Source: Apium graveolens
Lineage: Eukaryota; Streptophyta; Magnoliopsida; Apiales; Apiaceae
Reading direction: 5' to 3'
NCBI RefSeq assembly: GCF_009905375.1
Contig: NW_027417665.1
Coordinates: forward strand, 1 to 64,000
DNA length: 64,000 nucleotides
Shown piece after piece: positions 22,469 through 35,009 of this stretch. The notes beneath the pieces were generated by a model. That model had not been told where the DNA came from. It did not search any database and saw only the letters and a program-made list of their open reading frames with translations. Position numbers and translations under genes: made by a program. Within the stretch, counting starts at the first letter, position 1. Each line of letters opens with the position of its first letter.

Positions 22469-23698
22469 ATTGTTAGGTCCCGTATGAGGGCTATGTTAAG
22501 CTAGAAGGGGGGTTGAATAGCTTAATTACCAATTTAAAAATTATTATGGCATTTTAAAAACTTTATCGAGTGGTTATGCAGTTTATATCTGCGGAAAATA
22601 AAGTGCAAGAAAAGAAAATACCACACGGAGATTTTATCATGGTTCACGATGGCGCAACCTCTAACAGATCCGCTCACCCCTACTCCAGTCCCCGAGCTCC
22701 TCTCCCGGACTCGGGATTTTCCCTTAATATAACTCCTTTAGTAGGCGGAGAAGCCTTTACACCCTTACAAATATTTATCTTGGTGCGTAACACAAGGGTC
22801 ACCACCTCAAAATAAAATGTAGTTCCTACACAACTTATCTTAGACAATAACTCCCCGCTATCTCTTCAAAGTTGATGTAGATCCCTTGTGTGAATTTGGC
22901 TTCCTTAGCTTTCACCGGTCTCGGATCTTAGTATCCGGTCTTGGGTCTTTCCTCTTCTTTACAGTGCAAATACGACTAACTCACCGCTAGTGCGTATGAG
23001 ACTTGGGTCTTAGAATGAAGATCACCTCACGTCACCTCACCTCACTGCGAAACTAATAAGACAATCCACAAAACACAAAGTATAGAGAAAATATGTGTTG
23101 AACTAGTATGTTACGGTACTAGCCCAAAGATGGTATAATATTCAAATAAGAATATTAATACTCTATATATATACTTGACTTGAGATATAAAATGTTATAT
23201 CAAGTATACTTTTAGTTACTCCGTCTTTATGGATTATGTGTTAATCGGAGTAATATAAGAAGTCCTTTATATGTATAATCAATAAGGATTATGACTTCTT
23301 TTGATCTTCAAGCTCAACACGTATACTTAACTCGGAATATATATTTATATGTCAAGTATACGTATGATTACTCCGTAAAATATATGTTTATGGGAGTAAT
23401 ACGAAGTCTTGTATATATATGTATAAGCACTATGGCTTACGACTTCGTTTGTATTCTTCTTCTTTCGATTATGTATTTATGGATCGAAGAATACTTTGGT
23501 TATAATCTCGGAATTGTACCTATCCTTTTAAGCTCTTAGGCTTATGGATTTAGTATACTTATGATTTGACGATTATGCGGTCAAAGTATACTTTTAACTT
23601 CAAGCAACTTTATATGTTCTATGATTCTTAGCCAAGATCCAAATAATAGAAGTGCGAGTAATTGGCTTTGAATTTGTGCTTTTGAAGTTTAGGTGGAT

Positions 23699-24235
23699 GA
23701 TTACGAAGTTTAATATTGATCGACTTATAATCCCCCGGAACATTGAAGATGCTAGAAGGGGTTATAAGTGATACCTTTCGTAATGATACTATATACACGA
23801 ACTATGCGTTGACCAAGATCAAGATAAATGAAGTACAAAGTAATTGGTCAACTCGTGTGATTAAATCCACCTTTGAAGCTTAGACGGATGATTACGAAGT
23901 TTATATATATCGAATAAAAACCCCACGGAACACTAAGGTGCTAGAAGGGGATTATACGATATCTTTCGTAATTGGACTATATACACGAACTATGTGTTGG
24001 CCAAGATCCAAATAATAGAAGTGCGAGTAATTGGCCAACTCGTGTGATTTAATCTGTCTCTTCTATTTGACAAAATTACGAAGATCACTATTGATCGACT
24101 TACAATCCCCCGGAACACTGAAGATGCTAGAAGGGGTTATAAGACGATACCTTTCGTAATGATACTATATTCATGAAATATGTTTGTCAAGGTCGAGATA
24201 AATGAAGTGCAAGTAATTGACCAACTCGTGATGTC
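23699..24235. repeat. Three diverged copies of a ~187 bp unit
   Basis: Copies start at about 23699, 23890 and 24074 with gattacgaag or a variant. Each contains a ccccggaacac-type box followed by gctagaagggg, then a cacgaactatg-type box, and ends near caactcgtg. A partial fourth copy precedes them at about 23620. They lie in the proposed R/U5 part of the S2 LTR. Confidence 0.8.
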
Positions 24236-24239
24236 AAAT

Positions 24240-24311
24240 ATGAAATCTCACTCGTGAGGAGTTATTTAGAGATTTATGAAATCTCACTCGTGAGGAGTTA
24301 TTTAGAGATTT
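24240..24311. repeat. Perfect 36 bp tandem duplication
   Basis: The unit beginning atgaaatctcactcgtgagg occurs twice in a row (24240-24275 and 24276-24311) without mismatch, immediately after the third 187 bp unit. It is a recent local duplication. Confidence 0.9.
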
Positions 24312-24843
24312 AAGTACTTGTATATTATAGATCTTCTTCGTTTAGAGCTTCGGTTTGAAGATCAAGTACTTATTCGAATTGTGAGTTCGAATCTTCGTTC
24401 TCTTTTCTTAGAGAACCTTCTTTATAGGAGATCTTGTATTAGAGCTTGAGATGAAGTAGAGAAATTAAGTACAAAGCTCAAAATAAAGAAAACCAAAGAA
24501 GAAGCTAAAAACTCACCACTTTTGGAAAACGGTCGGAAAAGTTCGCTGGAAAAATTCGTCGGAGGTCCGGACGGATTTTAGCACTATGGACGAACTTGGG
24601 CAGCCCTTCGGGAGGCCGGAAAGTGGTGGTGGATGATCTCACTTGGTGGTAACAAGCTTGGTTGGGTGAAGCTAAGCTTGGATATCAAAAACCTTAAGTA
24701 TATGTGTATATATTTAAGAGAGAGAAGGTTTTTGAGAAGAAGTGTGTGTATAGAATTTGAAAGAGATGAAGAGAGGCACTTCTTGAAAAATTCCCAGCAA
24801 GTATTTGGCTCTTTATCTTGGTTGAAATGGGTTGAGGTGGGGG

Positions 24844-24853
24844 TTTATTTATA
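24844..24853 (-). promoter_or_regulatory. TATA box in the S2 LTR
   Basis: Minus-strand tataaataaa followed by a purine- and pyrimidine-patterned leader. It is the only strong TATA match in this LTR. Confidence 0.5.
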
Positions 24854-26048
24854 GAGGAAATTGGGTGGAATGAATGGTTGAGATTTGAGAAGGAATGGAT
24901 GGTGGATGGAGTGTATCACATGGATTGATGACATGGAAAGTAGGTTGTGTTTCTTTGAAAGTGGGAAGGAAACACAAGCTAGTATTCATTCAAATCCCAG
25001 CTGAAATATATATGTTAAATATATATTTTCCTTTTCTTTTAATCATTCTTTAATCACTTTAATTAAGGATTAAGCACCATTAATTATTACCACCCCAAAA
25101 ACTATTAAATAAATATCATAAAAAATGTGATAATTATCTAAATATTATAAAATGATGTCCTGAAAAGTTTGGTCAACTTTAGTCAATGGTAACTAGGTCA
25201 AACGTGGTCAACTCTGGGACCAACTGCCTCGATTTTTGTGCCCGGACAAAAATTCTCTGAATGCTACGAAATTTTTACCATACTTAGAAAATACCATTTA
25301 AATTATTCATATCAAATTTCAAGTCATTATAGCATGTGGAAGTATTTTATCTAAAAATAAAACTGTTCTAGTCAGTCTTTCTTCCGAGTAAAAATACCAT
25401 TGGTCTTAAAATAAAGGAGATGGATCTTTTAACCAAAGTTTTGACTTGTATAGATACTTAAAATATATTTCCTAATATGTGAGATATATTTGGAGGATAG
25501 GAAATGTGTTTGAGTTTTTTTTGAATGATTTTCTCCGAGAGATGCTGATTTTACGAACCGGAAGAAAATTACTGTAAGTATACAGAACTGAGTTGCAGAA
25601 CTGGATATTAATATCCCAATCATGAATATTAATAATCTTTGGATAAAAACTCTTTTGATTATATATAGAGATATATTTCGGAGCGAAGAGTAAAATATTT
25701 TTGATTTAGCACGAGATCTCTAAAGAATATTTCTGATATATTCCTTATACGAGTTTGTTGCCTTATTGATGTTGCAACTGTAATCTAAAAAATATCATAA
25801 CTTGATATTTCTTATTTGATCAAATTGCCTTAGATATATTCCATAAAATATAATTTTGATTGTTTTTAGAATAATGGAATGTCTCTTTTTATAAATAGTC
25901 TTTGAAAATAATTTAGCTGGTTTGACTATTTGACTTTGATCTGGATCAATTAAAATTATGTCCTAATGGAGAGGATCTAAGTGTACTTAAATTTTATGTT
26001 TAATCGTACAAATACCAAAATAAATAATATATCGAAGATATCCTTTCA

Positions 26049-28030
26049 CAACTCCTTCTGAGTGAAAATATACTTTAAACTCTTATGATCTGTATAGATC
26101 TCACACTTTTCTCCGTACAAATAATACCTCCAAATTTTAAGGGTAAACAAAATTGCTGCTAACTCCAAATCATGCGTGGGATACTTCTATTCATGCGACT
26201 TTAGTTGCCTTGACACATACGCTATTACCTTCTCGTGTTTCATTAATAAGCATCCAAGTCCTTTATATGAAGCATCGCTGATGATCATAAATTCCCCTTT
26301 CTTATCTGGTAACACCAACACTGGGGCGGTTACCAATCTCTTCTTCAATTCTTGAAAGCTTTCCTTGCACTTATCCGTCCATACAAACTTCTTGTTCGTC
26401 CTTGTCAACTTAGTCAATGGAACAATAACCTTAGAGAAATCTTGCACAAACCTTCTATAGTATCCTGCTAATCCAAGAAAAATTTTGACCTCCGTAGGAG
26501 TCTTGGATCTTTCCCAATTCATCACAGCTTCTATCTTGGCTGGATCTACTTTGATTCCTTCTTTATTGACTACATGCCCAAGAAATTGTACTTCCTTTAG
26601 GCAAAACTCACACTTCGAAAACTTAGCGTATAGCTTTTCTTTTCTCAAAATTCCTAAGGAAATCCTCAAGTGCTTCATATGCTCTTCTTCCGTTTTGGAA
26701 TATATCAATATATCAATATATCATCGATAAACACTATAATGAACTTATCCAAATATTGTTTGAACACTCTGTTCATAAGATCCAGAAATGTGGCTGGCGC
26801 ATTCGTCAAACCAAACGCCATTACCAAAAACTCGTAGTGTCCATATCTCGTTCGAAATGCCGTATTGGATATATCCTCCGCTTTAATCTTTAGCTGATGA
26901 TACCCAGATCTTAAATCAATCTTGGAGAAACACGTAGCTCCTTTTAACTGATCAAACAAGTCACCGATTCGCGGTAAAGGGTACTTATTCTTAACCGTCA
27001 ACTTATTCAATTCGCGATAATCAATGCACAACCTCATAGTTCCATCTTTCTTCTTTACAAATAACACCGGTGCACCCCACAGGGATACACTCGGGCGTAT
27101 TACTCCTTTATCCAACAATTTTTGCAACTGCGCTGCTAATTCCTTCATCTTGACTGGCGCCATACGATAGGGAGCTTTCGATACTGGTTCCGTTCCAGGA
27201 GCCAAATCAATCGTAAAATCGATCTCTTTATCTGGAGGTAGTCCAGGTAATTCATCTAGAAACATATCAGGAAAATCTCTTACTACTGGAATATCTTCAA
27301 TCCTTACGGATTCTTTCTCCACGGCCTTGACATGAGCCAAATAAGCTTCGCATCCTTGACATATCAATCTCCTCTTCTCCATGGCCGTTAGAAATTTCTT
27401 CTCTTGTCTTTTCCCCTTGAATATCACTTTGATACCATCCTTGGTCTTTAACTTCATCTTCTTACTTTTACACTCTATTTGCGCCTCGTGGTTTGACAAA
27501 CAATCCATTCCTAATATAACATCGAATTCTCCTAACTTAAAAGGGATTAAGTCAGCAGAAAAGTGCCGACCTTCTATGACCACAACACATTCGAGACAAA
27601 CCTTATCAACAATGACTTTCTCTTGATTTGCTACCTCTATAATCAAGTTAGATTCCAGAGGGTACGCAACACAATTTAGTCTATCAAGAATACTTTCAGA
27701 AATACCAGATGTAGTTGCTCCAGAATCCATCAATACTTTTACTTCTACGGAGTTAATAACAAGCATACCTGCCACCACATCCATATCTTGCACAACATCT
27801 TTCATTGTCATAATGAAGGTTCTAGCTCTGGGTTGAGCTGTTGGTGCTGGGAGAGGCGGCGGTCCAGCAATCCTAAAAACATTTGCCTTTTGAACAGGCT
27901 CCTTGCAGCTTCTGGCCATATGGCCCACCTTTCCACATTTGAAACAGGTTAAACCAGGCTTCTTTGCTCCATTCGGGCACTCTGATGAGTAATGCCCTTT
28001 CTGGTTATAACTAAAATAGGTCACATCCAA
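26049..28030 (-). pseudogene. pol: Gypsy gag C-terminus, protease, RT and part of RNase H
   Basis: The 26705-28030 frame holds a degraded first Cys-His box, an intact CCHC knuckle [14 protein letters not shown] (residues 29-42), the protease site [10 protein letters not shown] (DSGA at 102-105), and RT up to the catalytic FIDDILIY at its end. There a short tandem duplication of about 8 bp (26698-26722) shifts the frame. Reading resumes in 26187-26708 with the RT thumb and the start of RNase H ([10 protein letters not shown]). RNase H continues with a stop at about 26187 and is cut at 26049 by the S2 LTR. The catalytic Asp pair survives, but the frame break follows it directly. Confidence 0.88.
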
Positions 28031-28065
28031 CTTGTTACACCTTCCTGGGTGTTTCTTTCCGTAAA

Positions 28066-28903
28066 CTATACACTCATGAATCTGAGGTCTACTATCCTTT
28101 CCCGGTTGTCCTGCTTTCTGGAAACGGTTCTTATGGGCTCCGTTACCGGGTTTAAACTTCTGAAACTTTTGATTATGACCTCCACCATTCTTACCAAACT
28201 ACCCTCTAAACTTTGAGCTTCCTTGCTTTTGCTCCCAGCTTTCAAACTTCCTTTTCCTTCCTTCATTTTCTCTTTTGCAGCTTCACGCTCTCCTTCCACT
28301 ATCATTCCTTTTTGCACTAGGGCGGCATAATTCTTAATCTCCAACAACGCCACTTGACTTCTAATCCATGGCCTAAGTCACTGTTGGAACCTTTTAGCCT
28401 TCTTCGCCTCCGTATTCACATACTCCGATACAAATCTAGACAACTCTGAAAATTTCACTTCATATTCTGCTACCGACATATCTTCTTGCCTAAGGTCCAA
28501 AAACTTCATCTCCAACTGATCTTGCATATAACTTGGCAAATACTTCTCCAGAAACATTTCAGTAAACTTCTCCCACGATAAGTCCTTTCCTTCAAGTAAA
28601 GCCTTAGAAGATCCCCACTAGAAACTCGCTTCATCTTTAAGGTAATAACTCGCATACTGAGCTTTCTTTTCATCCTTAACTTCTGCTAACTCAAACGCTT
28701 TCTCCATTTCTCTTAACCATGACTGCGCTTTTATCGGGTCTGGCAAACCTGAGATGAACAGATTAAAAGTGTTTGAATTTTCCAACTTTAGGGGCTACGG
28801 GTTGTTGCAAAATTTGAGCAAGTCGGCTCATCATGGTGGTTTCTAGATTCATTTCTAGGTCTTGGGTTTGGATTTCTTCTTGGTGATCTGGTGAGTTGGC
28901 CAT
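28066..28903 (-). pseudogene. gag: Gypsy gag N-terminal part, heavily mutated
   Basis: The likely ATG is at 28903, with product beginning MANSPDHQEEIQTQ. The capsid-type region between 28900 and 28350 is readable only in short pieces because of several stops. 28066-28353 is a Lys/Glu-rich basic linker leading to the zinc knuckle region. This is the usual order for plant Gypsy gag. Confidence 0.6.
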
Positions 28904-29494
28904 TTCTTAAAAACCCTGATTGAACACTTATTTAGCAATATAATAGCATGAAATTGATATATATAAAACAACCTTTCATTACGAAATCGCTTTTGCGGGT
29001 TTTAAGCTTTACCCAATTTTGCACATGCAATCCTATTACTATGTAATTTCTCATATCACAGGGTATGATTTACGAAATTTTAAACACGGTTGTATGGAAA
29101 CATGGTAATCAAAATAGTTTACAAGACTTCCAAGGTGCATAACAAGATATATGATTGATTCAATAAAAAAGGTACATAGATAAAAGTCTGATTATAACAA
29201 GTTCCGAAATAAGGTACAATGATATAACAGGGTTAAACAGAGGAAAAACTGGAAAATAACCCCCTATCTACCCCTAACTTCTAACAACTACTACTGCAAG
29301 GTTGTGAGATACAATACAACAAATGAATAAGGGATCCCGACATCTGACCAAGTATCCCAAAGCCTACCGGTGCTGGAAAATAACAACTACGGGCTCCACC
29401 AAAAGTCCCGCCTGACCAACACTAATCTCTAGTCATCCAGAATCTCTCTCAACACAACCAACATCCAGCGAATGATCTTATGCAGCCTCCGGGC
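28904..29494. other. Leader of the Gypsy element between small ORF and gag
   Basis: About 590 bp with no convincing coding stretch. It is non-coding leader by position. Confidence 0.5.
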
Positions 29495-29947
29495 CTAAGC
29501 ATCAACATCACTAGTGGATGGTCCCTCATCCAATCTCCTCCGGGCAACCTGCTCTACCATCTTAATCCGGACTCTCCACTCATCATCCATAACTGAAGAG
29601 CTCTGCCTAGACTCTCGAGCTAGCCTATCCACCAAAGCTCCCAACTCAGGAATACGGGAGTAAACAAAGTCTCAATCCTGGGCTAACTTGCCACCAACAC
29701 TGACAGGCATAATCTTAGGCATCTCAGACTCTTGCTCAGGGGCTGGGGTCTCTGACTCTGGCCCCAAGGGTGATATCTGCATAGGAATCTCACTACTCTC
29801 AGATGGATCCTCCTCCGAATCTGAACTAACATACAAAGGCTCCTCTGAAGAGGGTAGAATAAGGTCCACTAGGGTACCGGTCAAACTAACCTCTGAATCG
29901 GAATTACTATCACTACTGGGATCATGAGAGAAAACATAAAACAACAA
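29495..29947 (-). pseudogene. Small acidic leader ORF of the Gypsy element, one internal stop
   Basis: The minus strand encodes a Ser/Glu/Asp-rich product (SSDSNSDSEVSLTG near the start, SSDSEEDPSESSEI in the middle). A TGA at about 29672 interrupts it. The same frame continues to a stop at 29495 with a more ordinary composition (RIPELGALVDRLA). It lies between primer site and gag on the same strand, so it belongs to the element. I know no function for it. It could be a 5' extension of gag or a short upstream ORF. Confidence 0.45.
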
Positions 29948-30150
29948 CCAAGAAACAACATTAGGGTTAAATAAAGTCTCCAGCTAACTCACACCCTAAT
30001 TATAGTCACCACTTTAGCTTATATACACTTTCCTTAGACTATACCTATTAGACTAACTCAACTCTATATGAGTCGAACTCTCTCGCGATATAGATATATA
30101 CATAAAATACCCTTTTTAATCATAACTTGTCTCAGGGACTATATCCTGTA

Positions 30151-30162
30151 ACTCTGATACCA
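30151..30162 (-). promoter_or_regulatory. Primer binding site of the Tekay-like element
   Basis: The minus strand reads tggtatcagagt, three bases after the LTR end (...gggcgtcaca). It matches initiator tRNA-Met with one variant base at the last position. Confidence 0.85.
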
Positions 30163-30165
30163 ACT

Positions 30166-33100
30166 TGTGACGCCCTCAACCTCGGGGTTAGGAAATGAGG
30201 ACCCACACACCTTCAAACTATGAATAAAATAAGCATAAACCCTGATTAACTACTAACATGATCAAACATAATAAATTTTGAGACAATATTACAACTACCA
30301 ACCATAAAATATAATTTACAACCCAAAATAAAACCAAATTTACATAGTCGATCCCGACTTGGAATCGACAGATAACCCATTGTATCTTAACAACTTTTCG
30401 GCTAAGTGCTTGCTCTCTCAAAACCTGTACTACCTGCTCTGGCATCTGGAAGCCCTCAATACGGTAGGGTCCACCAGGTACGCTCCTACGAGCAGTTTGC
30501 CTAAGCTCGACCATCCTCTTGCTTAACTGATATGGTTAGATTAAAACAAAACATATGAGTATAAAACTCAACAAGTAACTATAAAACAGTTCTACGATAC
30601 AAAATCCACAATATACCATTATTGTTCTTAGGGCATTCTACTTTAACATCTCTAGGTGGTAGATTTCAGTCTTTTGGGCTATGAAAGGGTTATGAAGAAA
30701 AGCTTTGGGCTTTCAGGAAACAAGGCTCGAGATAGGGTGAAAGCCGTCATTCATCACAAATCATTAATAGGATCACGGTGATCTTTCAAATGGAAAGCGA
30801 TAATCTTTTCATCATTAGGAATCAATTATACGATTAATAATAATAACAGAATAAAAAATCAGGGTTCACAAGCTGTAAGCTAATCAATATCACAATAAAC
30901 TCTTTTTAAAGTAATATAAGCCATTTCATTTTCAAAGAATCAATTATTGAATAGGAAATTCAATTCCTCTTTAAATAATTATGGAATCCTTGATTCGACT
31001 ACTTTAACTTTTCAATTCCTAATAATATGAGTGATCAGCCTGTACCGACCTCCATCTGGTCTTTAAGGTACCTATGGCATAATTTCAGCCTTAAACTGGA
31101 CTAGCCCCGCTAGCCTCTTTATATGACTAGACTAGTCCCACTAGTCTCTTACGTCTCAATCCAATCCATCAGGAATTCGTTTGGAAAACCTTGTGTTGGA
31201 AAAAGAAAGGTTTACTAAATCAATTTTTATCATTACCGAGAATATGAAATCATTTAGACTCTTGCAAGTCGAAACTCTTTCTTAAGTTCAATTTCAAGAA
31301 TTCAAAGGAAGTGAATAAACCAAAGATAAGCAAAGTTCAATGCTAATGATCTTGATCAAATGATAACAAGGTATTCAAGTTAGGGAATCAAAACTGTTTC
31401 AAGGATCATTAGGGAATAAGGTAAACAAAGGAATAAAGGATCATTACACAAGGGGTTCGCAAAGGTTCTTATAGGGTTTACAAGAATTCAAGGTACTAAC
31501 AAGTGATCAGGATAAGAAAAGGTTACTAAAAGGTATGAACAATAATCTTATCAATAAAAAGGTTCACAAGGACAATGACAGGGCATCTCAAGAATCAATA
31601 ACAGGGGTATATCATTATAAAAGTTCAATACTCTACATAGCATGAACAATATGCTCTATATATCAATTTACGCAAGTAAGTAGAGTTACTTTCCTGAATT
31701 CGTTTTCCTGTTTCACAAAGGTTGAACTACTGCCACCTAGTATATTTTTCCCTTTCCTAGACTGAATGCCCTCACGCTCTGAATCTTCAATCCAAAAACC
31801 AAAACCTTAATTAGATTCCCACTTGACGTTCCCAGAACGCTTAACATTTCCCTTAATCGCAATACCCTAAGGGTATATATATATATACTCACTATAACCA
31901 CATACACGCTTATACCATAACTCGTATACTTTAACCATATAGACTTCGAATCACACATTACGATGCAAACACGACACATAGCATCCAATCCTTGTATTTC
32001 CAACTCTATACTTGAGTTATCATATCAATCATATAACTTTACAATAATACGACTTAATCCTTCCTTTTCATCATTTAATTCGAACCAAAACACACATATA
32101 AATCACATAACCTTTAGAAATTGCAAATGCATTCACTTAGCATCAAATCAATCACCTTCATACCTATTTCCATTCGGCTATAACCACAAAACACAATCCA
32201 AGAATCAAACATTAACATGCAAGTATCAAAATTGCATAAAAACTTGAGATTAAGTCACCACTTATTCGTTTAAATCATCTTTGAGCCTAAACGGTTACAT
32301 GCAAGACTCTAACTTGACATGCATGACTATAAATCCACATCTAAGCTTAACTATCATCTTAATTTCGACAATTATCGACTAATCAACACCAATTTCAAAT
32401 CACACATGTTTATTTGATTAATTTCTCTCTTAATACAAGGAAATCATTCGGCCCTAATCATATAGATCAACATGCATAATTCAAATCAACTTCATACTTC
32501 AATCTATCCCAAAATCATTTAAAAGTTCTTATAACACATCATCCACAAGTCATTTTATCAATTAAACCAACTAAATTTCTTAACACAAATCCAAACATTA
32601 GAATTTCACCCAAATTATAAAATGCATGCATCAATTTGATTCTTCAAACTATCAATTAATTTAATTAATCCATACTTTCTAAAAACAACTATCCACAATC
32701 ATTTTAATCAACAAAAATCATCTTAATTTATTTTAGAATCAAAAACCCATTCAGTTTTAAACAAAACATCACATGCAACCACAGAAAATCAAGTTTATGC
32801 ATTTTAGAGTTCAGTTTACACATCATGACTCACCACCGGTTCACCGGAGTTCATCACCGGTGGCGGTGGTTTCACGGTGGTGCCCCTATTCGGGGGTTTC
32901 CAACCTCGAACCTCCGATTTCTCTCCAAAAATCACAACAAAAACACATGCAAGACACAATCATCACAAAATCACATTATCTTGAATTTATAAAGCAGGAA
33001 ACCGAACCCAAACACACACACACACTCACATGCAAGTACAAATACACACATGCAAATGGATTGAAGCTCATATATGGAACAAGGATGTAGTTTCATGGAG

Positions 33101-33285
33101 GATTTCAAAGAAATAGAGAGGGAGAGAGACTATATACCGAGAGATAGGTAGAGAGAGAGCTTCGAGAGTGAGAGGGAAAAAGAGAGAAAAATGAGAGAAT
33201 GTGAGAGATGAAAGAGTGAGGCCGAGTGAAGAGAAGAAAAGGGGGAGGGAAGGGAGTATATATATTAGCTTGAAAGGGTAGTATG
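30166..33285 (-). repeat. 5' LTR of the Tekay-like element, inner part
   Basis: The repeat runs from the terminus (tgtgacgccctcaacc on the plus strand) to the Copia insertion at 33286. It contains a minus-strand TATA box (33257-33267), a pyrimidine-rich leader downstream of it, and long non-coding R/U5 sequence. The short open frames inside are not supported as genes. Confidence 0.8.
33106..33267 (-). promoter_or_regulatory. LTR core promoter: TATA box and pyrimidine-rich leader
   Basis: On the minus strand a taatatatata TATA element (33257-33267) is followed by about 150 bp of CT-rich sequence, plus-strand gagaga (33106-33255). This is the layout of a plant core promoter with a pyrimidine patch. 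A Copia element has inserted about 20 bp upstream of the TATA box. Confidence 0.6.
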
Positions 33286-34991
33286 TGAAGGGTGTTTAGT
33301 ACATAAACGCAACGAAAACGTAAATTTAAATCTTAAAAAAAAACCCGAAACCCTCCGCAGGATCCATGCGAAAAATAATATTTAATTCGTAGTTCAGTAT
33401 GTTTACCTTAAGAAACTTTATATTAATGGAAAGATGGAGGTCTTTAATAGCGATCCAAGAACCACGAGCGGACTAGCAGCTGCTCCTCAAGTGTGAAGCA
33501 CTCCACCGGTATCCACCAAGAAAACGATGTAATGGAGAAGGAGGAGGTGGAGAGAATTAGGGTTTTGTAAAATTTATAGGTTGAGGCAAAAATAGGGTTT
33601 ATAATAGTATATTTATAGGCAAAATTTTCAGCTAAAAATTTTCCCATAAAATATTATTATTATTAACCCTTTACTATTCACATTAATAATTAAAACACCT
33701 TTTAATTATTAATCCTTTTTCTAAACACTTTAGAAATAATTCTCTCACTTGATTTAATTTCCAAAAATTATATTCTTAATTAATAATATTAAGAACTTTT
33801 TCTTAATTAATTTATAATCAATTAAATCTCATTTAATCAATTATTAAATTTGCCAATTAATTATTTATTTCATAAATAAATAACTATCAGCCATTATTAA
33901 TTAATTTCTCCACCATTAAATCATTCTCTTTTATGGTGTGACCCTGTAGGTTCAATATTAAGCCGGTAGTAGAAATAAATAATAATAAAACTATTTTATT
34001 ATTATTTATATAAATTCTCTAATTCATTAAATATGATTAATTAATTAATCATATTTATTCTACATCGTGAGGGATACTTCTCAGCATATCGCGACTATCC
34101 GGATAATACGAATTCACTGCTTAGAATACCAAGAACCTATTCAGTGAGTAGTTATCGTACAATTAATTCCTTCTACCCTGCAATGTCACGATTAAATACA
34201 AGGCATGGAACTTGTGTCAAGCCTATATTATTTAATCACTTGCTTTCCCATTCACTATGCTTAGTTCTATTTAATGTAAATTAGAAACTCCTTTTTAATT
34301 TCATTCACTCTGGCCAGAGATTCCTGAACTAACATAAGTGGATCAGCATTGAACATTCTCTTCCTACACTGGAAGGGGTAGATCCTTTATTGATCATACA
34401 CTATCTTTGTGTACAAATTCCTATACCTAGTAGAGCCCTTATAATTGTCCCTTGAGACTAAAAACTAAACCAAAGCATAGTTCAGTGTACACAAGATGAC
34501 TATGATGACCTCAAGTCTAAGGATACTTGTATAACTATCACTATGTGAACAACTGCTGACACGTAAGTGAACTCCATCAGTTGTTCAGCTGTGTAAGTCA
34601 TATTCAGTGAACTTATTCTATAATAAGCACCTACATACTAGCTATAGTGTCACCACACAAATGTCTATGAGAACAGACATCCTTCATAATGAAGCAAGCA
34701 TAGTATGTACCGATCTTTGCAGATTATTAATTACCAGTTAGTAATCCTACGACCAGGAACTATTTAAGTTTAGAGTTATCATCTTTTAGGTCTCATTATA
34801 ATGATCTCATCACAATCCATAAAAAGCTTTACTCTAAACTGTGGTATATCTTATTTAAACATTTAAATAGATAGAGCCCGCAATAAAAACAAAACAAGTT
34901 TTTTATTAATATTAATGAAATCAAAACAGATTACATAAAAAGTTATTCCTAAATCCTCATACATGATTGGACTTAGGACATATCTCTTTCA
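33286..34991 (-). repeat. 3' LTR of the minus-strand family-A element
   Basis: The plus strand begins tgaagggtgtttag and ends catatctctttca. A minus-strand TATA box (ctataaatata) is at about 33608-33618, beside the palindrome ttttcagct.aaaatttt. By eye it differs little from the 5' LTR at 40182-41890. Confidence 0.93.
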
Positions 34992-35003
34992 ATCTCCCAC
35001 TTA
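34992..35003 (-). promoter_or_regulatory. Polypurine tract of the minus-strand family-A element
   Basis: The minus strand reads ataagtgggagat directly before the LTR, the same tract as in the plus-strand copy (agtgggagat at 52126-52135). Confidence 0.85.
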
Positions 35004-35009
35004 TACTAA

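Larger units (their letters stand above)
19479..26048 (-). mobile_element. Ty1/copia element S2 (5' LTR, gag, start of pol), truncated
   Basis: Minus-strand element with primer site at 22457-22468, gag downstream of it, and a protease region cut at 19478 by the insertion of S1. The rest of pol and the 3' LTR are left of the window. The 5' LTR runs right from 22471. Its outer end is placed at 26048 because there the Tekay RNase H frame breaks off exactly at a ca terminus (minus-strand tgaaaggatatc). Confidence 0.7.
22471..26048 (-). repeat. Proposed 5' LTR of S2 (about 3.6 kb)
   Basis: The inner end is certain from the primer site. The outer end is inferred from the break in the Tekay RNase H reading frame at 26049. 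It has a minus-strand TATA box at 24844-24853 (tataaataaa), the shared motif agaaggggggttgaat at 22503-22518, and several internal repeats between 23150 and 24311. At 3.6 kb it is long for a Copia LTR, so a composite with another inserted fragment in 25000-26048 is possible. No gene is visible in it. Confidence 0.5.

Noticed and set aside
24633..24854. 73-codon plus-strand frame (MISLGGNKLGWVKL)
   Set aside because: It lies in the S2 LTR opposite to the element's strand, over the promoter and leader.
32773..33090. 105-codon plus-strand frame near a trinucleotide-like ccaccggtg segment
   Set aside because: It lies in the R/U5 part of the Tekay-like LTR, antisense to transcription. No domain is recognisable.
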